Source: Metellina segmentata
Taxonomy: Eukaryota; Arthropoda; Arachnida; Araneae; Tetragnathidae
Assembly: GCA_947359465.1 (NCBI GenBank)
Contig: OX375883.1
Location: 90,266,911-90,330,910 of the forward strand
Direction: 5' to 3'
Length of the DNA stretch: 64,000 nucleotides
A program made the translations under genes and the position numbers. The notes under the pieces are model-generated. The model searched no databases. It was not told the origin of the DNA and saw only the letters and a program-made list of their open reading frames with translations. Of the stretch, positions 32,480-45,880 are shown one piece after another. How positions within the stretch are numbered: the stretch's first letter is position 1; each line of letters opens with the position of its first letter.

Positions 32480-33630
32480 TGGAATAACGGTAATGTGAAG
32501 CATAGATAGTTGAAATAAGAAGTTTAAAAGACACATCAAACGGTAATGTTCAATTAAGGGAATTTTAGTGCAAGCAAACAAGCCAGACAGAAGACGGAGA
32601 GTTTACTTTCTGTTACACGAAGGTTTTCGCAAAATACATACTGGGGTTACTTAGAAGTATAGTTTATAGCCGTTTTGGGTTAGACTTTTAAGGTGTCCAA
32701 ACATGTTAAAATGTCATTTTTGACCAAAAATTCAAAAAAAAAAAGAAGTTTTTGCTTTTATTTGATAGAGTATTTATTTGACTTTCCAAAATATATTTGA
32801 TTTTTTTCTCTATGTTAATTAATTGCAGAGATATTAATATTTTAATTAAGGGAGGATAGAAATCGGATGTAGGTATGGAAAATACCGAAAATTTCTATTG
32901 AAAGATCAAAATCTGTCAAAATTTAACTTTAAAACATACTTTTTGTTTCTAAATATAATTTTAGAAAGGTTTCCCAAATGTTTAAATGGTTTCACTTTTA
33001 GAAATATTGCGAATATTTTTAAAGAGAAGTGTAGAACAAAATTGTACACACAAACAGTAAAACTAAGAGAGAGCAAACGATTTTTCACTCTAAATTAGTT
33101 TTTTTATGCAATTTTCCTCATTTTAAATGTTATTACACAAATAGGTATTAATGGATTCTCGTAAAACTTTGAGAACTTGTTCTTTATAATGTTATCTTGG
33201 GTATGAACAAGAAGAATTATGATGAGTTGAAAAGTTTTTAAATTGTGGCCATTTGTTTAAGAAATCGGACGAAAAAACTATCAAAAATCTTGTATTCAAT
33301 TTTCTATTTTTTGTAAAATTTGTGTTTATTTAAATATTATTTTGGTTATCGTTCATTCATTCAAAAATGTATATAGTTTATTGTGGTAGCATCATTTTTC
33401 AAATTGGATGAATAGATTTTCATATAGCACATTTGAGAGTTTTGACAAACTTCTTTTAAATTGCATACATAATAATCATTTTTCAAAATTGTTGTTGTAT
33501 ATTTTAAATATTTACAGCCAAATACCACTATCTAATAACACTAAATATAAAAATATCATTCAAATGTTTCTATACCACATTTACAAAAAAGGAACTCGAA
33601 CGTGTCCGGCTACCTAAATCAAATGGGCCT
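32480..33630. other. Non-coding AT-rich DNA, nothing recognised
   Basis: Homopolymer-rich sequence without splice-bounded coding segments. Short frames such as 32898-33098 have no known motif. Confidence 0.5.
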
Positions 33631-33822
33631 TTATACAGAGTGTTTCGAAACTCATTTGCAATAATTTGAGGGAATAATTTGATAGAAAACATCTAAACAA
33701 GCAATTTTCACCATACAATGCATGGGTAGAGGGAAAGAGGCGAACCGCTAGATGGCGCTGTAATGAAAAGCATAAAGCGTGCGTTTTCTTACACGTCGTC
33801 ATTTGTACCGTGGATTTCAGAA

Positions 33823-34211
33823 GGCATGGCGACGTACAGTAATCAGGAAAAGGCGGACATGCATTTTATGTATGGTCTTGAGAATGGGAAAGCTCTGGAA
33901 GCCGAAAAACTATACAGGCTAAAAACTATACCGAGAAGACACGTGTCAGACCGAAAAATGTTCGAGCAATTGCATGGGTGCCTGTGCGAAACGGGATCCT
34001 TTGTCACCGGCATGCATGGGTGCCTGTGCGAAACGGGATCCTTTGTCACCGGCATGCATAATACAGGGATTGGCAGGAGTGTGCGGACGCCACAAGTTGT
34101 AGAGGACATTCTGCAAAGAGTGGAAGATCGTCCGGATATTAGCACGCGAAAGGTTTCCCGTGCCGTAAATGTGCCCCACTCGATTGTTTCAAGAGTACTA
34201 CGGGACGAATG
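33823..34211 (+). pseudogene. Transposase N-terminal DUF4817 domain
   Basis: From an in-frame ATG at 33823: MATYSNQEKADMHFMYGLEN, then GKALEAEKLYRLK and RRHVSDRKMFEQLHGCLCET, the DUF4817 helix-turn-helix that precedes the catalytic domain in this transposon group, followed by VVEDILQRVEDRPDISTRKV, a second helix-turn-helix. A 42-base direct duplication repeats GCLCETGSFVTGMH exactly (about 33971-34012 and 34013-34054). The frame ends at a stop (DE*) at 34212, about where a full protein would continue into the catalytic domain. Confidence 0.85.
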
Positions 34212-34229
34212 ATTACACCCCTACAATGC

Positions 34230-34925
34230 ACAGAAAGTGTAAACTATGATACATGCAGATTATGAGCCTCGTATCGAGTTTGCACGTTGGTTTTTGCAAC
34301 AGCTAGTAGCGCAGACTGATTTTAGCGCACGTGTTCATGGATGTTTCATGTAGTTTCATGGATGAATGCACCTTTACTCGTGAAGGCATTTCTAATACGC
34401 ACAACCTTCATGTGTGGATATCTAACAATATAACACGTCCTCATGCGTATCAGCTTAAATGTTTGGGCTGGAATTGTGGATGACCATTTGATCGGCCCAT
34501 ACCTTCTACCATTCCGGCTGGAAGGCAGAACATACCTCACATTTTTACAACAGGTATTGCCAGACTTACTTCAACCTATTGCAACCAATATACAAGCACG
34601 TAAGTGGTTCCAGCATGACGGAGCACCACCCCATTTCAGCTTAGATGTGCGGAGCGCTTTAGACGCTAAAATCCCAGGGGTATGGATTGGCCGGCACGCT
34701 CACACCGATCTCTCCTGTTTGTACTTTTTCCTGTGGGACCATTTGAAAAGTCTCGTCTACCAAAGCCCCATCGACTCCGACGAGGACCTAGTTACCAGGA
34801 TTTTTGTTGTTGCCGGTGCTGTCCGAGACATGCCGGGTGTGTTTGTAAAAGTGCGCCGCTCGCTACGTCGCGGGTGTAACGCCTGCATCACCGCAGGCTG
34901 TTGCTCCTTTGACCAGTTTGTGTAA
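34230..34925 (+). pseudogene. Transposase catalytic region (DUF4817-type mariner)
   Basis: The best open part (from 34443) reads LNVWAGIVDDHLIGPYLLPF, TYLTFLQQVLPDLL, then WFQHDGAPPHFSLDVRSALD with the second catalytic Asp (HDGAPPHF), WIGRHAHTDLSCLYFFLWDH, and a C-terminal RRGCNACITAGCC...FDQFV. The family normally has SPDLSxLDYFLWG with a catalytic Asp; here it is LSCLYFFLW, so that Asp is replaced. The GRGGPVPWPPRSPDL stretch is also shortened. The region upstream (34230-34440) is frameshifted. Confidence 0.85.
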
Positions 34926-35295
34926 TTTTGCCACGCATGGTCTACATAAAAGTTTTTCGTACCTCCTCTATCCTTTTGGTGTTTCGTTGTTTCATGTGAC
35001 AGTAACAGCAGATACTTCCTAGCGGTTCACCTCTTGCTATCCGCTCATTCATTGTATGGTGAAAATTGCTTGTTTAGATGATTTTTTATGACACCTTACA
35101 TTTTTGCCCATGAGTTTCGAAACATCCTGTATATTTACTATGGTATGTAGATTTGAAAATTTTCTTTGGCGTTTCTATTGGCAACGTGCTAAACTCGTAT
35201 TCGAAAAAAATAATTCCATCTCAAAAACACTACCTCCTTCAACATCTAGCTTAACAGGAAAGGTCTGATTGGAGTTATCCGAAAGTTGTACTAAC

Positions 35296-35600
35296 CTTTT
35301 AACTGGCTTTGAAGAAATATCGCGTCCATCAATATTCGTCAAATTTTGATAATGACGAGAAAATGGTTTAGATAATAGTAATTAATTAACGTCGATAATG
35401 ACGATAATGTTTTAGATAATAGTAATTAATTGACGTCGCACTGAAGCAAAACACCGATCTATTCGATTTGGTTAGAATAACGAGAACAAGATCTATTTAA
35501 TTTTTTAATATTGACGAGATATGTGGTTCATTTAGATGTTGTCAGTCTTGGTCATGGCAAGATACCTCATCGAGATAACCACTAGGAGGGTTAAAGGCCC
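35296..35600. mobile_element. Palindromic-array miniature element (copy 5)
   Basis: Left AACCTTTTAACTGGCTTTGA leads into GAAATATCGCGTCCATCAAT. The right end is CGAGATAACCACTAGGAGGG-TTAA, matching the family terminus. Inside are diverged TGACGAGA and ATCTATT units plus a short duplicated TTTAGATAATAGTAATTAAT segment. Confidence 0.55.
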
Positions 35601-36620
35601 AGTGACGTCACATCCGGTAATATACAGGAACCACGTTGTACCTCGAAAACCCACCGTCATCTGCCTTTAGCTTGACAGAAAAAGTCTCTGATAATAATTC
35701 CTGAACTTAATAATTTTTTCCACGTGAATCGATATTGATAGTTACTTGACACTTATAGAGTGCTAATTCTGTAGAACTAACTATATTCGATGTTTTACCA
35801 TAAATAACTTTTACGATCTCGATATAAACTTCAGAGGCCCATAAAAAGCTTTCATAAACTAATACAGCGCACGTGACGCAAAACTTTCATCTTTATGGCG
35901 GCACTTGCTGCGCCATGCCAAACATGTGACAGCCCTTTTGATAAAAATTCGCAGACGTGTCCCGAAGGAGATCAAGAGGAAAGGGAAGAAATCTCCTCTT
36001 TTTCGAGACTTGGAGTGGGATGTAAAAGAATTTTCAGTATAACCTTCCCAAAACGCCCATGGAAAAAGCTTTAATCGTAAATTCATAAAGCACCCGATGG
36101 CTCGAACCTTCCATCTATAACTTTGTCTCCTCACCGAATCGAAGAAAAGAACACAAAAAAAAGGAAATCTCCACGTTCTTAAAAACAATCAATACGCGAG
36201 CACCTGCCGTTGCCACCGGCGCGTGAGAAATAATAAATAAAAACGAAGACAGAACACACACACACACAAGATCGGGTCTGATCTATCGATTTATGTTAAA
36301 GCAACACAAAATGGCGCGCTTTATTCAATTTATCCGCACTTCCATGTACTGTAAAATTCATGTGATATTTCCTCCACCCCCTCTCCTTTGGTGTGTGTTC
36401 TTTTTTTCAGCAAGTTTCGGCATATAAATTCGTACCTTTTTCCGAAATGTCGTCTGCTTGGAGGAAATTTTCGGGGGTCTTTTGATGTGGTGGGGGGTAC
36501 GATAGAATTCAAAGCGGTCTTGCTGCCCGCAGCGTAGGTGTCAGAACATCACCATAATTCGCAAACTTGGTTGCCGAGACCAGGCTTTTTATTTTGGGTT
36601 TTGTGTTTGTAAATATTCTC
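35601..36620. other. GC-richer non-coding island
   Basis: Around 35850-36600 CpG-containing sequence appears (GGCGGCACTTGCTGCGCC, GCCACCGGCGCGTGAG, AAATGGCGCGC), with a short (AC)n at about 36254-36268. Two reverse-strand open frames overlap it, but neither has recognisable motifs. Possible intronic regulatory DNA. Confidence 0.35.
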
Positions 36621-36849
36621 TTCGATATTAGGGGAAGGGGATTTGACGACAGTTTTACGCCCCCTTTTGTTATTCTTTTTTGGAATATGTATTCGGGTTA
36701 TGAAATTCGGTCGATTTTTTTTTTTTTCAGCTCGCTAAATTTATTCTATTACCTGGATATAGCGCGCGAGGGGAAAAGAAATATTGGGTTCGAAAAGTGA
36801 AAAGGAACGTGGAATAGAACAAAGGAAAGGTATTTTTATTCGAAAGAAA

Positions 36850-38440
36850 GAATTATTCGCTCACACACAATGTACTGCCCTTTCTAACGATACTTGATGA
36901 ACTATAATTAAATAAAGTGTGCTTTGTCGAAGCGGTATTGAACAAAAGTATCCTTTGCAGTAGGCTATTTCAAACTATCAAGTTTACAAATAAAAGCGGC
37001 AGTGAATAGTTTATGGCGTTCAAAGGGTTTGCGTGAAAACAACGTTCATTAAAATAAACTCAAATTAACCAGTATCATACTTTCGAATTTTTTTTATTAG
37101 ATTGTTGATGGGTCATAGTTTGCAAGCTTCTGAACATCACCGAAAATATGGCACATGGTAATTTTATAAGGACTATTCTCTTACTTCGTAATTCTTTTCC
37201 TTCCGTTCGACGTGGTCAAGTATGTATTATTGCTGATGGTCTCCATTTTGAGCACTTGCTTGAAACAGTAAGGGTAGTATTCACAAGTCCTGAATTCATC
37301 CGTGGATCAGCAAATCCAGTTTATCCCACGAATGGTCCAAGAACCGTATGCACAAACCATGTATTAATTGATTAGCCGATTCCAACCATAAGCTCTGATA
37401 TTTGCTACTAACGTCTCCTCTCTGGATCACGTGATGTTGTTTCAATTTTTTCTGGGGCCCTCCGAATTTGAAGCATCTCATAAAACCAACACTTCGCCAG
37501 CAGAATTGATTCACATTTTCATTTTAATAAAATGAATAAGGGAATAGTTTAAATAATACATTCTACTTCGAGATATAGGAAACAGAAAATAGTGTTATGT
37601 AACGGTATTTAATTTCAGATTGGCTTTTTATGGAAATTTATGTTCGAAGAAAGATTTATGCTCAAATTCGTAACAGATCAATTTAATCAGATTATCTTTT
37701 TTTGCTCGTCAGTATTGGCTTGTTGATGCAAAGAGAAGTAACAGATGTTGTCATTTTTCTTTTACACATAATAAATCAAGAACACCATTTTTTATTCTGA
37801 GACGAATTTGCATCTGCGGTGGTCAACGCAGCTGCAAGTTTACGAATAAATTACATTCCTAACTGTTATTAGCGATTCCGAAAGGTTTTAAATGTAAGTT
37901 TTACTCTCACAAAGCTGATGGTGTGTACGATAGTAGCTGGAGTACTAGAGTACGATCACATGGCAACAAAACTCTCCCTTTGCTTACCCTCTGAGTGTAT
38001 TTATTTGTCAGAGTTCATTATTTGATATTGTATGTCTCGTGTCTGACGCAGCATGGCAAAATATGATCCTTGTGTCAAAAAACCTAAGCACACCAATTAA
38101 CATTTCTCGTTGCCAAGAGACTACATACCCTTTAATTTTACCTGTTAACCCCAAAACAGTTTCCTTTTTTTCCCGAATTCGATCCCAAAAAAAATGTCAC
38201 ATGTTTTTATTGCATCTTTTTGTTCATTTTACATCTGTAAGTGGGAAACTATTATTAAAATTAATATTACTAATATTTTTAAGTATTTAAAACACCTTAT
38301 TTACACTGAAAAAAGTATAATAATGATTTTCTTGGAAGTTGTCTTTTCTACCTACATGATCGCCTTGCAAGGAAGCTACATTTACTGTCGAGCAAATAAA
38401 AAAATACAATTACTTTACAGTTATTGTTCGATTACAATTA
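36850..38440. other. Non-coding DNA, nothing recognised
   Basis: A short open frame at 37148-37375 (MAHGNFIRTILLLRN...) shows no known family and no splice context. The rest is AT-rich without repeats that could be paired. Confidence 0.4.
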
Positions 38441-38443
38441 TAT

Positions 38444-38635
38444 TTAATTACCCTTCTTTTTCATTAAAAAAAATTGCTTTGCTTGACTTAATCCATTTGT
38501 ACTACTATCAGAGTCACTAGTATCGAAGTCATCTAGGAAGTTTTCACTACTCCCAGACTCATTTACAGATATTTCAGAATCCGATTCCGAAACGCAGTCC
38601 AAAGAAATTAGGTGCATATTTTCTGATTCAGCCAT
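38444..38635 (-). pseudogene. Acidic Ser/Asp-rich fragment, possibly transposase N-terminus
   Basis: A 63-residue frame starts MAESENMHLISLDCVSESDS and continues with NFLDDFDTSDSDSSTNG before ending KKKGN. Acidic serine-rich leaders with this look open many piggyBac-type transposases, but no RG...W strand or catalytic block follows. A repeated TGTCACATGTTTTTAT occurs on both sides (about 38195 and 38785), so a relic element is possible. Function unknown. Confidence 0.3.
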
Positions 38636-38948
38636 TATTTTACGGTAAAAATAGTTTTCACTACTTGTACTTCAATGAAGCTGTCAAATGATCAGTAAAA
38701 TTAAATAAAAGCAAAGAGCTAAGCACTGAGTAATAAAAAATTCGTCGAGTCATGTAAAACACACGGTAAAAAAACGCGCTTGTGTCACATGTTTTTATTT
38801 TACCAATTAGAATAGATCATAATATACTTTAGAAACTACCATTTAGTGAAAAAAATATGGCCATCTATACGACTAATTTGGAATTAAAAATAGATAAAAT
38901 ACGGGTAACAGTAAAAGCGACTGAGAATTGAGATTGCCAGTACGCCGT

Positions 38949-38974
38949 ACTCTCTCTCTCTCTCTCTCTCTCTC
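38949..38974. repeat. (CT)n microsatellite
   Basis: About 26 bases of CT/TC dinucleotide at the left edge of a GC-rich block. Confidence 0.97.
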
Positions 38975-39790
38975 GAAAGGAAACAGACCCCTCCGTACCG
39001 AGTAACCGAAAACCCACAGCGGATTGGCAGGGAAAGCCTCGAATGAGAAACGAAAGAAGAACCGGGCACGAGGAGGCGCACTAGGTTCGCCAGGTTATCC
39101 AAGACGAGGTTGGATTCCCCCGACGGCCTGCACGGCCCCCGACCAAGCGTCATAAGGTGTCCGTCCCTGCTCACAGTTATCATTCAACACGGGGCCGACG
39201 TGTTCACCCGCTGGATTCATCATGCTCACCTCAAGAGAGAAGCTATCAGAACCCATATAGTTCATCGCCTTGGCGACCCCAAGTCGTGAGTCGAGCTGGA
39301 TTGTTCTCATCAATGAATGTCGAGTACGTCATTTACAGGAAGGAAGCTCAAACCTCCGGGCATTTACTAGTAGGGTGCTCCCACCTCAGTAGCCCAGCAA
39401 GACAGCAGACTGTTCTCTCACCCTATATGTCCGACCCGTGGGCGGTAGTACCGGGTACACCATCCACTGTGATATGTAGACCTCTGCCGCCTACCAGATA
39501 GCCTAAATTGGTAAGCGAGCAGGTATTAGCCTAGGGTAGGTCCGGAGAGGCAATCCTCCAGCCATCCTAGTTACCAAGTGGCACCTCGTGGAGGTTCCGG
39601 TCGCTACTTGACCGGAAGGATGACGGCCTGCCCCTACCCGCTCGTGTCACTACTCACAAACGAGCCTATAGCCTTTTCCTTACCGGTCCGAACCGATAAC
39701 CAGCCCTCGGAGAGTAATCAGGGCAAATCTGTAAAGGCGAAGAAACATCACCCGGGCAAAACTGGCAAGTGGTTAATCTTGTGCCCTACT
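38975..39790 (+). other. Sharply bounded GC-rich block of unknown nature
   Basis: About 800 bases of GC-rich sequence begin right after a (CT)n tract and stop near 39780, where AT-rich DNA resumes. Open frames are dense on both strands (for example 39157-39501 and 39578-39889, the latter starting MAPRGGSGRYLTGRMTACPY), but none shows a known domain. Composition, sharp edges and a start codon near the right side would suit the 5' untranslated region and first codons of a non-LTR retrotransposon, or another transferred repeat. That is a guess. Confidence 0.4.
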
Positions 39791-40435
39791 ACCCCAACAA
39801 CCATCCTTACATTTTATAATAGATTGTCATCAATTTCAATAGTTCTTCATTCAATTTCTTTGTTATGCTTTCTTGCTGAAAGTAAATAAATTTGTTTAGA
39901 AGATTAGACTTCAATATTTTATTAATTAACCTTTCGAAGATACGTAATCGGTGCTCATAGGATGAAATTCATATATACCTACAAAAGTCTCCTATACGCT
40001 AATTCATATACGCTTAAAAAAGTTTATTCCTTTATATTAGTAAAAAGAAGTAATATTTAAATGCTCCATTCTTTCGAATCAAATCACATCACTATAACAG
40101 CTATCTCAATACAATAACTTATAAGAGAACAACTATCTACATTTTGTGGTTGAAAGCATTGAAACTTTATGTATGTTACTTTATTTTAAAATAGTGTATT
40201 AACATTTCTAAGGCGTTTCTCGATTTATATTGAAAATATATTTCAGTGAATTGTAATATTTTATAAAAATAACTTTTTGACGTTAGTTTACTCTTACTCT
40301 ATATTATATGCTACAAAATGTTTTCATTTTGTAAGCAATCATTATTTATTATTAGCTTTAGACAATTGTTGACTACACCTAACAATGTGTCTTTTTTGTA
40401 CTTATTGAAGTTCAGAGTTAGTATTATACCTCATT
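39791..40435. other. Non-coding AT-rich DNA
   Basis: No coding, RNA or repeat structure recognised. Confidence 0.45.
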
Positions 40436-40439
40436 TAGA

Positions 40440-41790
40440 TCCTAATTGATCACGTGTGTTGACTCTGGTTCCAAATTACGAGGCGTTGTCCTTGGATCTT
40501 TCCGTTCGCGATTGATCCCAGATTGCCACCAATAGCTGACTGTTTTGCTCCAGAGCGACTTTAATGAACTACATACATGCCTATCTCAATTGATAAAACG
40601 AAAAAGTATCAATATTTACAATTATTGCAAAAGATCTATACAAAGATGTATTTATTCACAAAAACCGCCAAGTTCCGCCTAAACCTCTCACCATCACCAA
40701 TTACGTGGTATTGTCCTTTCCCTTAGGGGATTGATTTTGGACCGTCGTCAATAGCCCGTTGTGTTGCTCTAGTACGGCGTTAATTGAATGTTGCAAAATT
40801 TCTCGGCCATCACCATATAAAACATACGAGTATCATTTGATATAAATTATTCCCTAAGGATAAATGAAAACCCTATTCGATAAGTAACTACATTAATTGG
40901 TTGACCAAAAACATTTCATTTACCACAGATGACCGATATTATACAACCAAGTATTACCTCAAGAACCCCAAGTTCCGCCCAAAACTCTCACCACCTCTAA
41001 TTACTTGGTGTTGTCCTCGGGCCGTTTCCTTGATTGATACGTTGGATTGATCTTGGACCGTCGTCAAAAGCCCGTTGTGTTGCTCTAGTACGACGCTAAT
41101 TAAAAATTACCAAATTACTTAACATCATCAAATAAAACCGATCAGTCTCATTCCATAAAAAGCATTCCATAAGGATAACTGAAAACCCTATTCGATAAGT
41201 AACTACCTACCTTCATGGGTGGACCGAAAGAATTTCAATTATTTAACACAAAAGACCGATATATACAACCAAGTGTATTCCCTCACAATGAACGAAAAGT
41301 TCCGCCAAAAACTTCCACCGTTTCACCAAATTAAAACAGATCAGTCTCATTCGATAAAAATTATTCCCTAAGGATAACTGAAAACCCTATTCGATAAGTA
41401 ACTACCTACCTTCATGGGTGGACCGAAAGAATTTCAATTATTTAACACAAAAGACCGATATATACAACCAAGTATTCCCTCACAATGAACGAAAAGTTCC
41501 GCCAAAAACTTCCACCGTTTCACCAAAATAAAACAGATCAGTCTCATTCGATAAAAATTATTCCCTAAGGATAACTGAAAACCCTATTCGATAAGTAACT
41601 ACCTACCTTCATTGGTGGACCGAAAGAATTTCAATTATTTAACACAAAAGACCGATATATACAACCAAGTATTCCCTCACAAAGAATGCCAAGTTTCGCC
41701 AAAAACTCTCACCAAATAAAACAGATCAGTCTCATCCGATAAAAGGCACTCCATATGGATAACTGAAAAACTCTATTCCGAAAGAACTCC
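40440..41790. repeat. Tandem array with long (~315 bp) and short (~198 bp) units
   Basis: CCCTATTCGATAAGTAACTA occurs at 40871, 41186, 41385 and 41582 (spacings 315, 199, 197), with a worn copy near 41772. The longer early units contain CCGTTGTGTTGCTCTAGTAC-GACG and a GGTGTTGTCCT segment also found at the 3' end of the SINE family. Later units lack this ~117-base piece. The short units (ACCGATATATACAACCAAGT, AAAGTTCCGCCAAAAACTTC) are nearly identical. Confidence 0.88.
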
Positions 41791-42230
41791 TCTATGGGGA
41801 GCAGAACGGTTCGAAAAGGAAAATAAAAACCCCTCAGGATCACATGATCTCTTTGAGGAGCTTAAGCCACTTTACCTACCACGAAATTTCCGAGCTGCGT
41901 GAGGAAAAATTTCGATGGATTTTCGCCACTCATAGCTGAAGAACCCCTCCAAAGAATAGCCCCCATACATCGATCACGTGATATCTCCTTTATAAATACT
42001 CTACACTCTTCGGCTGAGTTCTTTCCCCACGGTACACGGAACGAACAGCTACGGTTGAGGAGAAAGGGTGACGAATTAGAACTAAATCGCTGCCAAGGAA
42101 CACTTATGCTGATCTTAAGGAATGTTTCTCATTGTGTCCGTCTAATAAATAAAAAAATTGCAACCTTTATTAGCACACTCGAAAACGAACAGTCTCCAGT
42201 TACTTTAAGGTGCATGGAAACAAATTATTT
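41791..42230. other. Non-coding, more balanced composition
   Basis: A long forward frame (41899-42609) crosses this region, but it continues through a palindromic array, a SINE and a TA microsatellite, so it is accidental. No domain is seen. Confidence 0.5.
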
Positions 42231-42231
42231 T

Positions 42232-42352
42232 AACTCTCCGTGTGGTTTCAAAGAGATTTATCTTGTCCATCAAAATTTGATCAATTTTGCTACTGATGAG
42301 ATATCTAGTCCATCAAGATCTGATGAATTTTTCCAAGTGACGAGCTATCTTG
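42232..42352. repeat. Palindromic-array miniature element, left part (copy 6)
   Basis: TTAACTCTCCGTGTGGTTTC matches the family left terminus including TTAA. Then come AAAGAGATTTATCTTGTCCA, TTTGATCAATTTTGCTACTG and AGTGACGAGCTATCTTGTC units. The right end is missing where a SINE begins. Confidence 0.6.
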
Positions 42353-42359
42353 TCTTTTT

Positions 42360-42490
42360 GGCCGCGGTAGCCTGGTCACAAGAGCAACGGACTGGCAACC
42401 GGTGGGTTGCGATTTTGAAACTCGGCCCAATCAAAGACCGTCGTGTACAAAGGAGGCTTTTGCACGTTAAGTCTCTCGTGGCCTCAAATG

Positions 42491-42492
<2 letters not shown>
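42360..42492 (+). mobile_element. tRNA-derived SINE, 5' part
   Basis: The head GCGGTAGCCTGGTCACAAGA (A-box-like TAGCCTGG) is followed by GGTGGGTTGCGATTTTGAAA as a B-box-like region. Then come AAAGACCGTCGTG and TCTCGTGGCCTCAAATGTC, the start of the SINE body. It ends directly in a TA microsatellite. Confidence 0.6.

Positions 42493-42567
<75 letters not shown>
42492..42567. repeat. (TA)n microsatellite
   Basis: About 75 bases of pure TA joined to the SINE fragment. Confidence 0.98.
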
Positions 42568-42568
<1 letters not shown>

Positions 42569-42901
42569 GAACTAGCTACATAATCCGGCGTTGTTCGGGT
42601 TTCAAATAGGACCGCAACATTTCAATAGGCTAACTTATACACGAACCCTGTAGAACGTGTTTTCTTGCCCGTGTCCATCTATTGCAGAAAAACAAACTTT
42701 AGATTTTAGAAATTGGGGCTTCGAGGGGCACTTTTAGAACTATCTTTGAGCCAATTTTTCTTGGCTACATATTGGTCTGAAGATAGGAAAGAATAGGCTG
42801 TGTTTTTCGTAGTGTTCTAAAGTATAAGTGTTCAAAATTTGATGTGGATTGGTCAAACTGTGTAGATATGTTCAGAGAATATACACACATATACACCCAC
42901 A

Positions 42902-44495
<1,594 letters not shown>

Positions 44496-44499
44496 TACA

Positions 44500-45360
44500 T
44501 CAGTTTGGGTATCGATTCCGAGCTTCGTGATGAACAACAGCTATAATCCACAGATGGCAGCAACCGCGGATGGAGCCCATACCCTTCTTGTCCACCCTTT
44601 GGAACGCAAGAATCGAGCTGTAAACACGCAAGGAGACTGTTAACCATTTCTCCAAAATTCCTTCCATTTTCGATCCCTTCCCGCGGGAAAGCTATTGGAA
44701 CGGGGAGGGGGGTCGACACGTTCGTAAATATCGTGCACTGTACAACTCAACTCCACTCCACTCCCACCCTCTCATATCCGGTAGATATAAAAAAAAGAAC
44801 GAGAAGAGAACACTCCATTTAGGCCGATATTCCTGGAAGGGAAGATCTCTTACCACAGGGAGGGGGGCGGAAAAAATAGCTGCCGAACTGATTTATAACG
44901 CAAGCGATCTGGGGGTGGACTTGGGGGTGGAAGGGAATGAAAATCACCGGCCAGGGTGCTCGAGTGAGGTTCTCGGCTTTCCTTTTATTTGAGGTCTTCT
45001 AAATCATCCCGGACTTGTTCTTTATGACTCTTACACCTGCTGCGAAAACCCCATTCACGGGAACAAAAAGATAAGGTGGGTGGGTTTGGGGTGTGTGTCG
45101 AACAAAGAAAGAATATTCTTTTTTGTGTGTGTTCCTTTGGTTAACCCGTTTCCATTCCGGTTTCGTTTTGAGAGTTGTTTTGTTTTTGTGCCTGGGATAT
45201 TCTGATGGTGGTGTGTTTTTTTTATACCCCGGTGTAGTGTTTTCTGTTTCAATTGTAGGGAGTAGGCAGGGGAGGAGAGAATCGAGTGATGCTCGTTTTT
45301 TTGGAGCTTTTTTGCCCCTTCTTGTCGTTACATAAAACGTTAGAGAGTGACAGATTAATC
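44500..45360. other. GC-richer non-coding island
   Basis: Balanced composition with G-runs (GGAACGGGGAGGGGGGTCGA, GGGGGTGGACTTGGGGGTGG). Reverse-strand frame 44324-44719 and others lack domains. It is similar in character to the islands at 21.3, 26.9 and 36 kb. Confidence 0.35.
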
Positions 45361-45514
45361 TTTTCGGGGGGCAACGGGGTAGGAAGTGTCACCAAAGGAT
45401 CTGTGAGTGTCCGGCGGTAAGTTCTGGGCCATTGCTTAGGCGCAACGAAAGCAGAAATAGGTCATAGATCATCACTGCAAAAAATTCAAGATGACATTGG
45501 ATTTATACTTGTAT

Positions 45515-45880
45515 AACTCCCTAAATGGTTTCACCAATATATCTTGACCATTAAAATCTAATCAATTTTGCTTCTAATTCATTACCACAAAGATATTGCT
45601 GATTACTTGAGGTCTCAAAGATCTATGTCTGGTCAGTTTTCTTATAATGAGAAGATATTTTGTTTATCAAGATCTAGTCAGTTATGCTAATGAAGGAATG
45701 AAAATAATAAAAGAGAAAGAACAAAATCAATATTTTATCATTAAAATATTGGCAATTTTTTATGAAGAGATCAAGATTTGGCCAACTTTCTTCTATAGAC
45801 GGGATATCTCATCCATCAAGATCTGGTCAGTTTTCTAAATGACGAGCTGTCTCGTCCAGACACTAGAAAGGCTTAACTAT
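45515..45880. mobile_element. Palindromic-array miniature element (copy 7)
   Basis: The left end AACTCCCTAAATGGTTTCAC and the right end GTCCAGACACTAGAAAGGC-TTAA match the family termini. Between are units with AAGATCTGGTCAGTTTTC, GAGAAGATATTTTGTTTATC and GACGGGATATCTCATCCATC. An AT-rich stretch interrupts the array. Confidence 0.55.

Larger units (their letters stand above)
33636..35129 (+). mobile_element. DUF4817-type mariner-like transposon, near full length
   Basis: Ends CAGAGTGTTTCGAAACTCAT and, in reverse complement, CAGGATGTTTCGAAACTCAT, flanked by TA (33634-33635 and 35130-35131). A further inverted block (AAACAAGCAATTTTCACCAT-ACAATG) lies about 70 bases in at each end, giving ~120-base imperfect terminal repeats. 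Length 1494 bp. Its two open frames are the N- and C-terminal parts of one transposase. Confidence 0.9.

Noticed and set aside
35859..36512. Two reverse-strand frames in a GC-richer island
   Set aside because: Longer open frames are expected in GC-richer DNA. The translations show no motif or conserved composition.
37148..37375. 75-codon frame MAHGNFIRT...
   Set aside because: No recognisable family, no flanking splice sites and ordinary AT-rich surroundings. Most likely chance.
41899..42609. 236-codon open frame on the + strand
   Set aside because: It runs through unassigned DNA, a palindromic array, a SINE and a TA microsatellite (poly Tyr-Ile). No domain or splice signal supports it.
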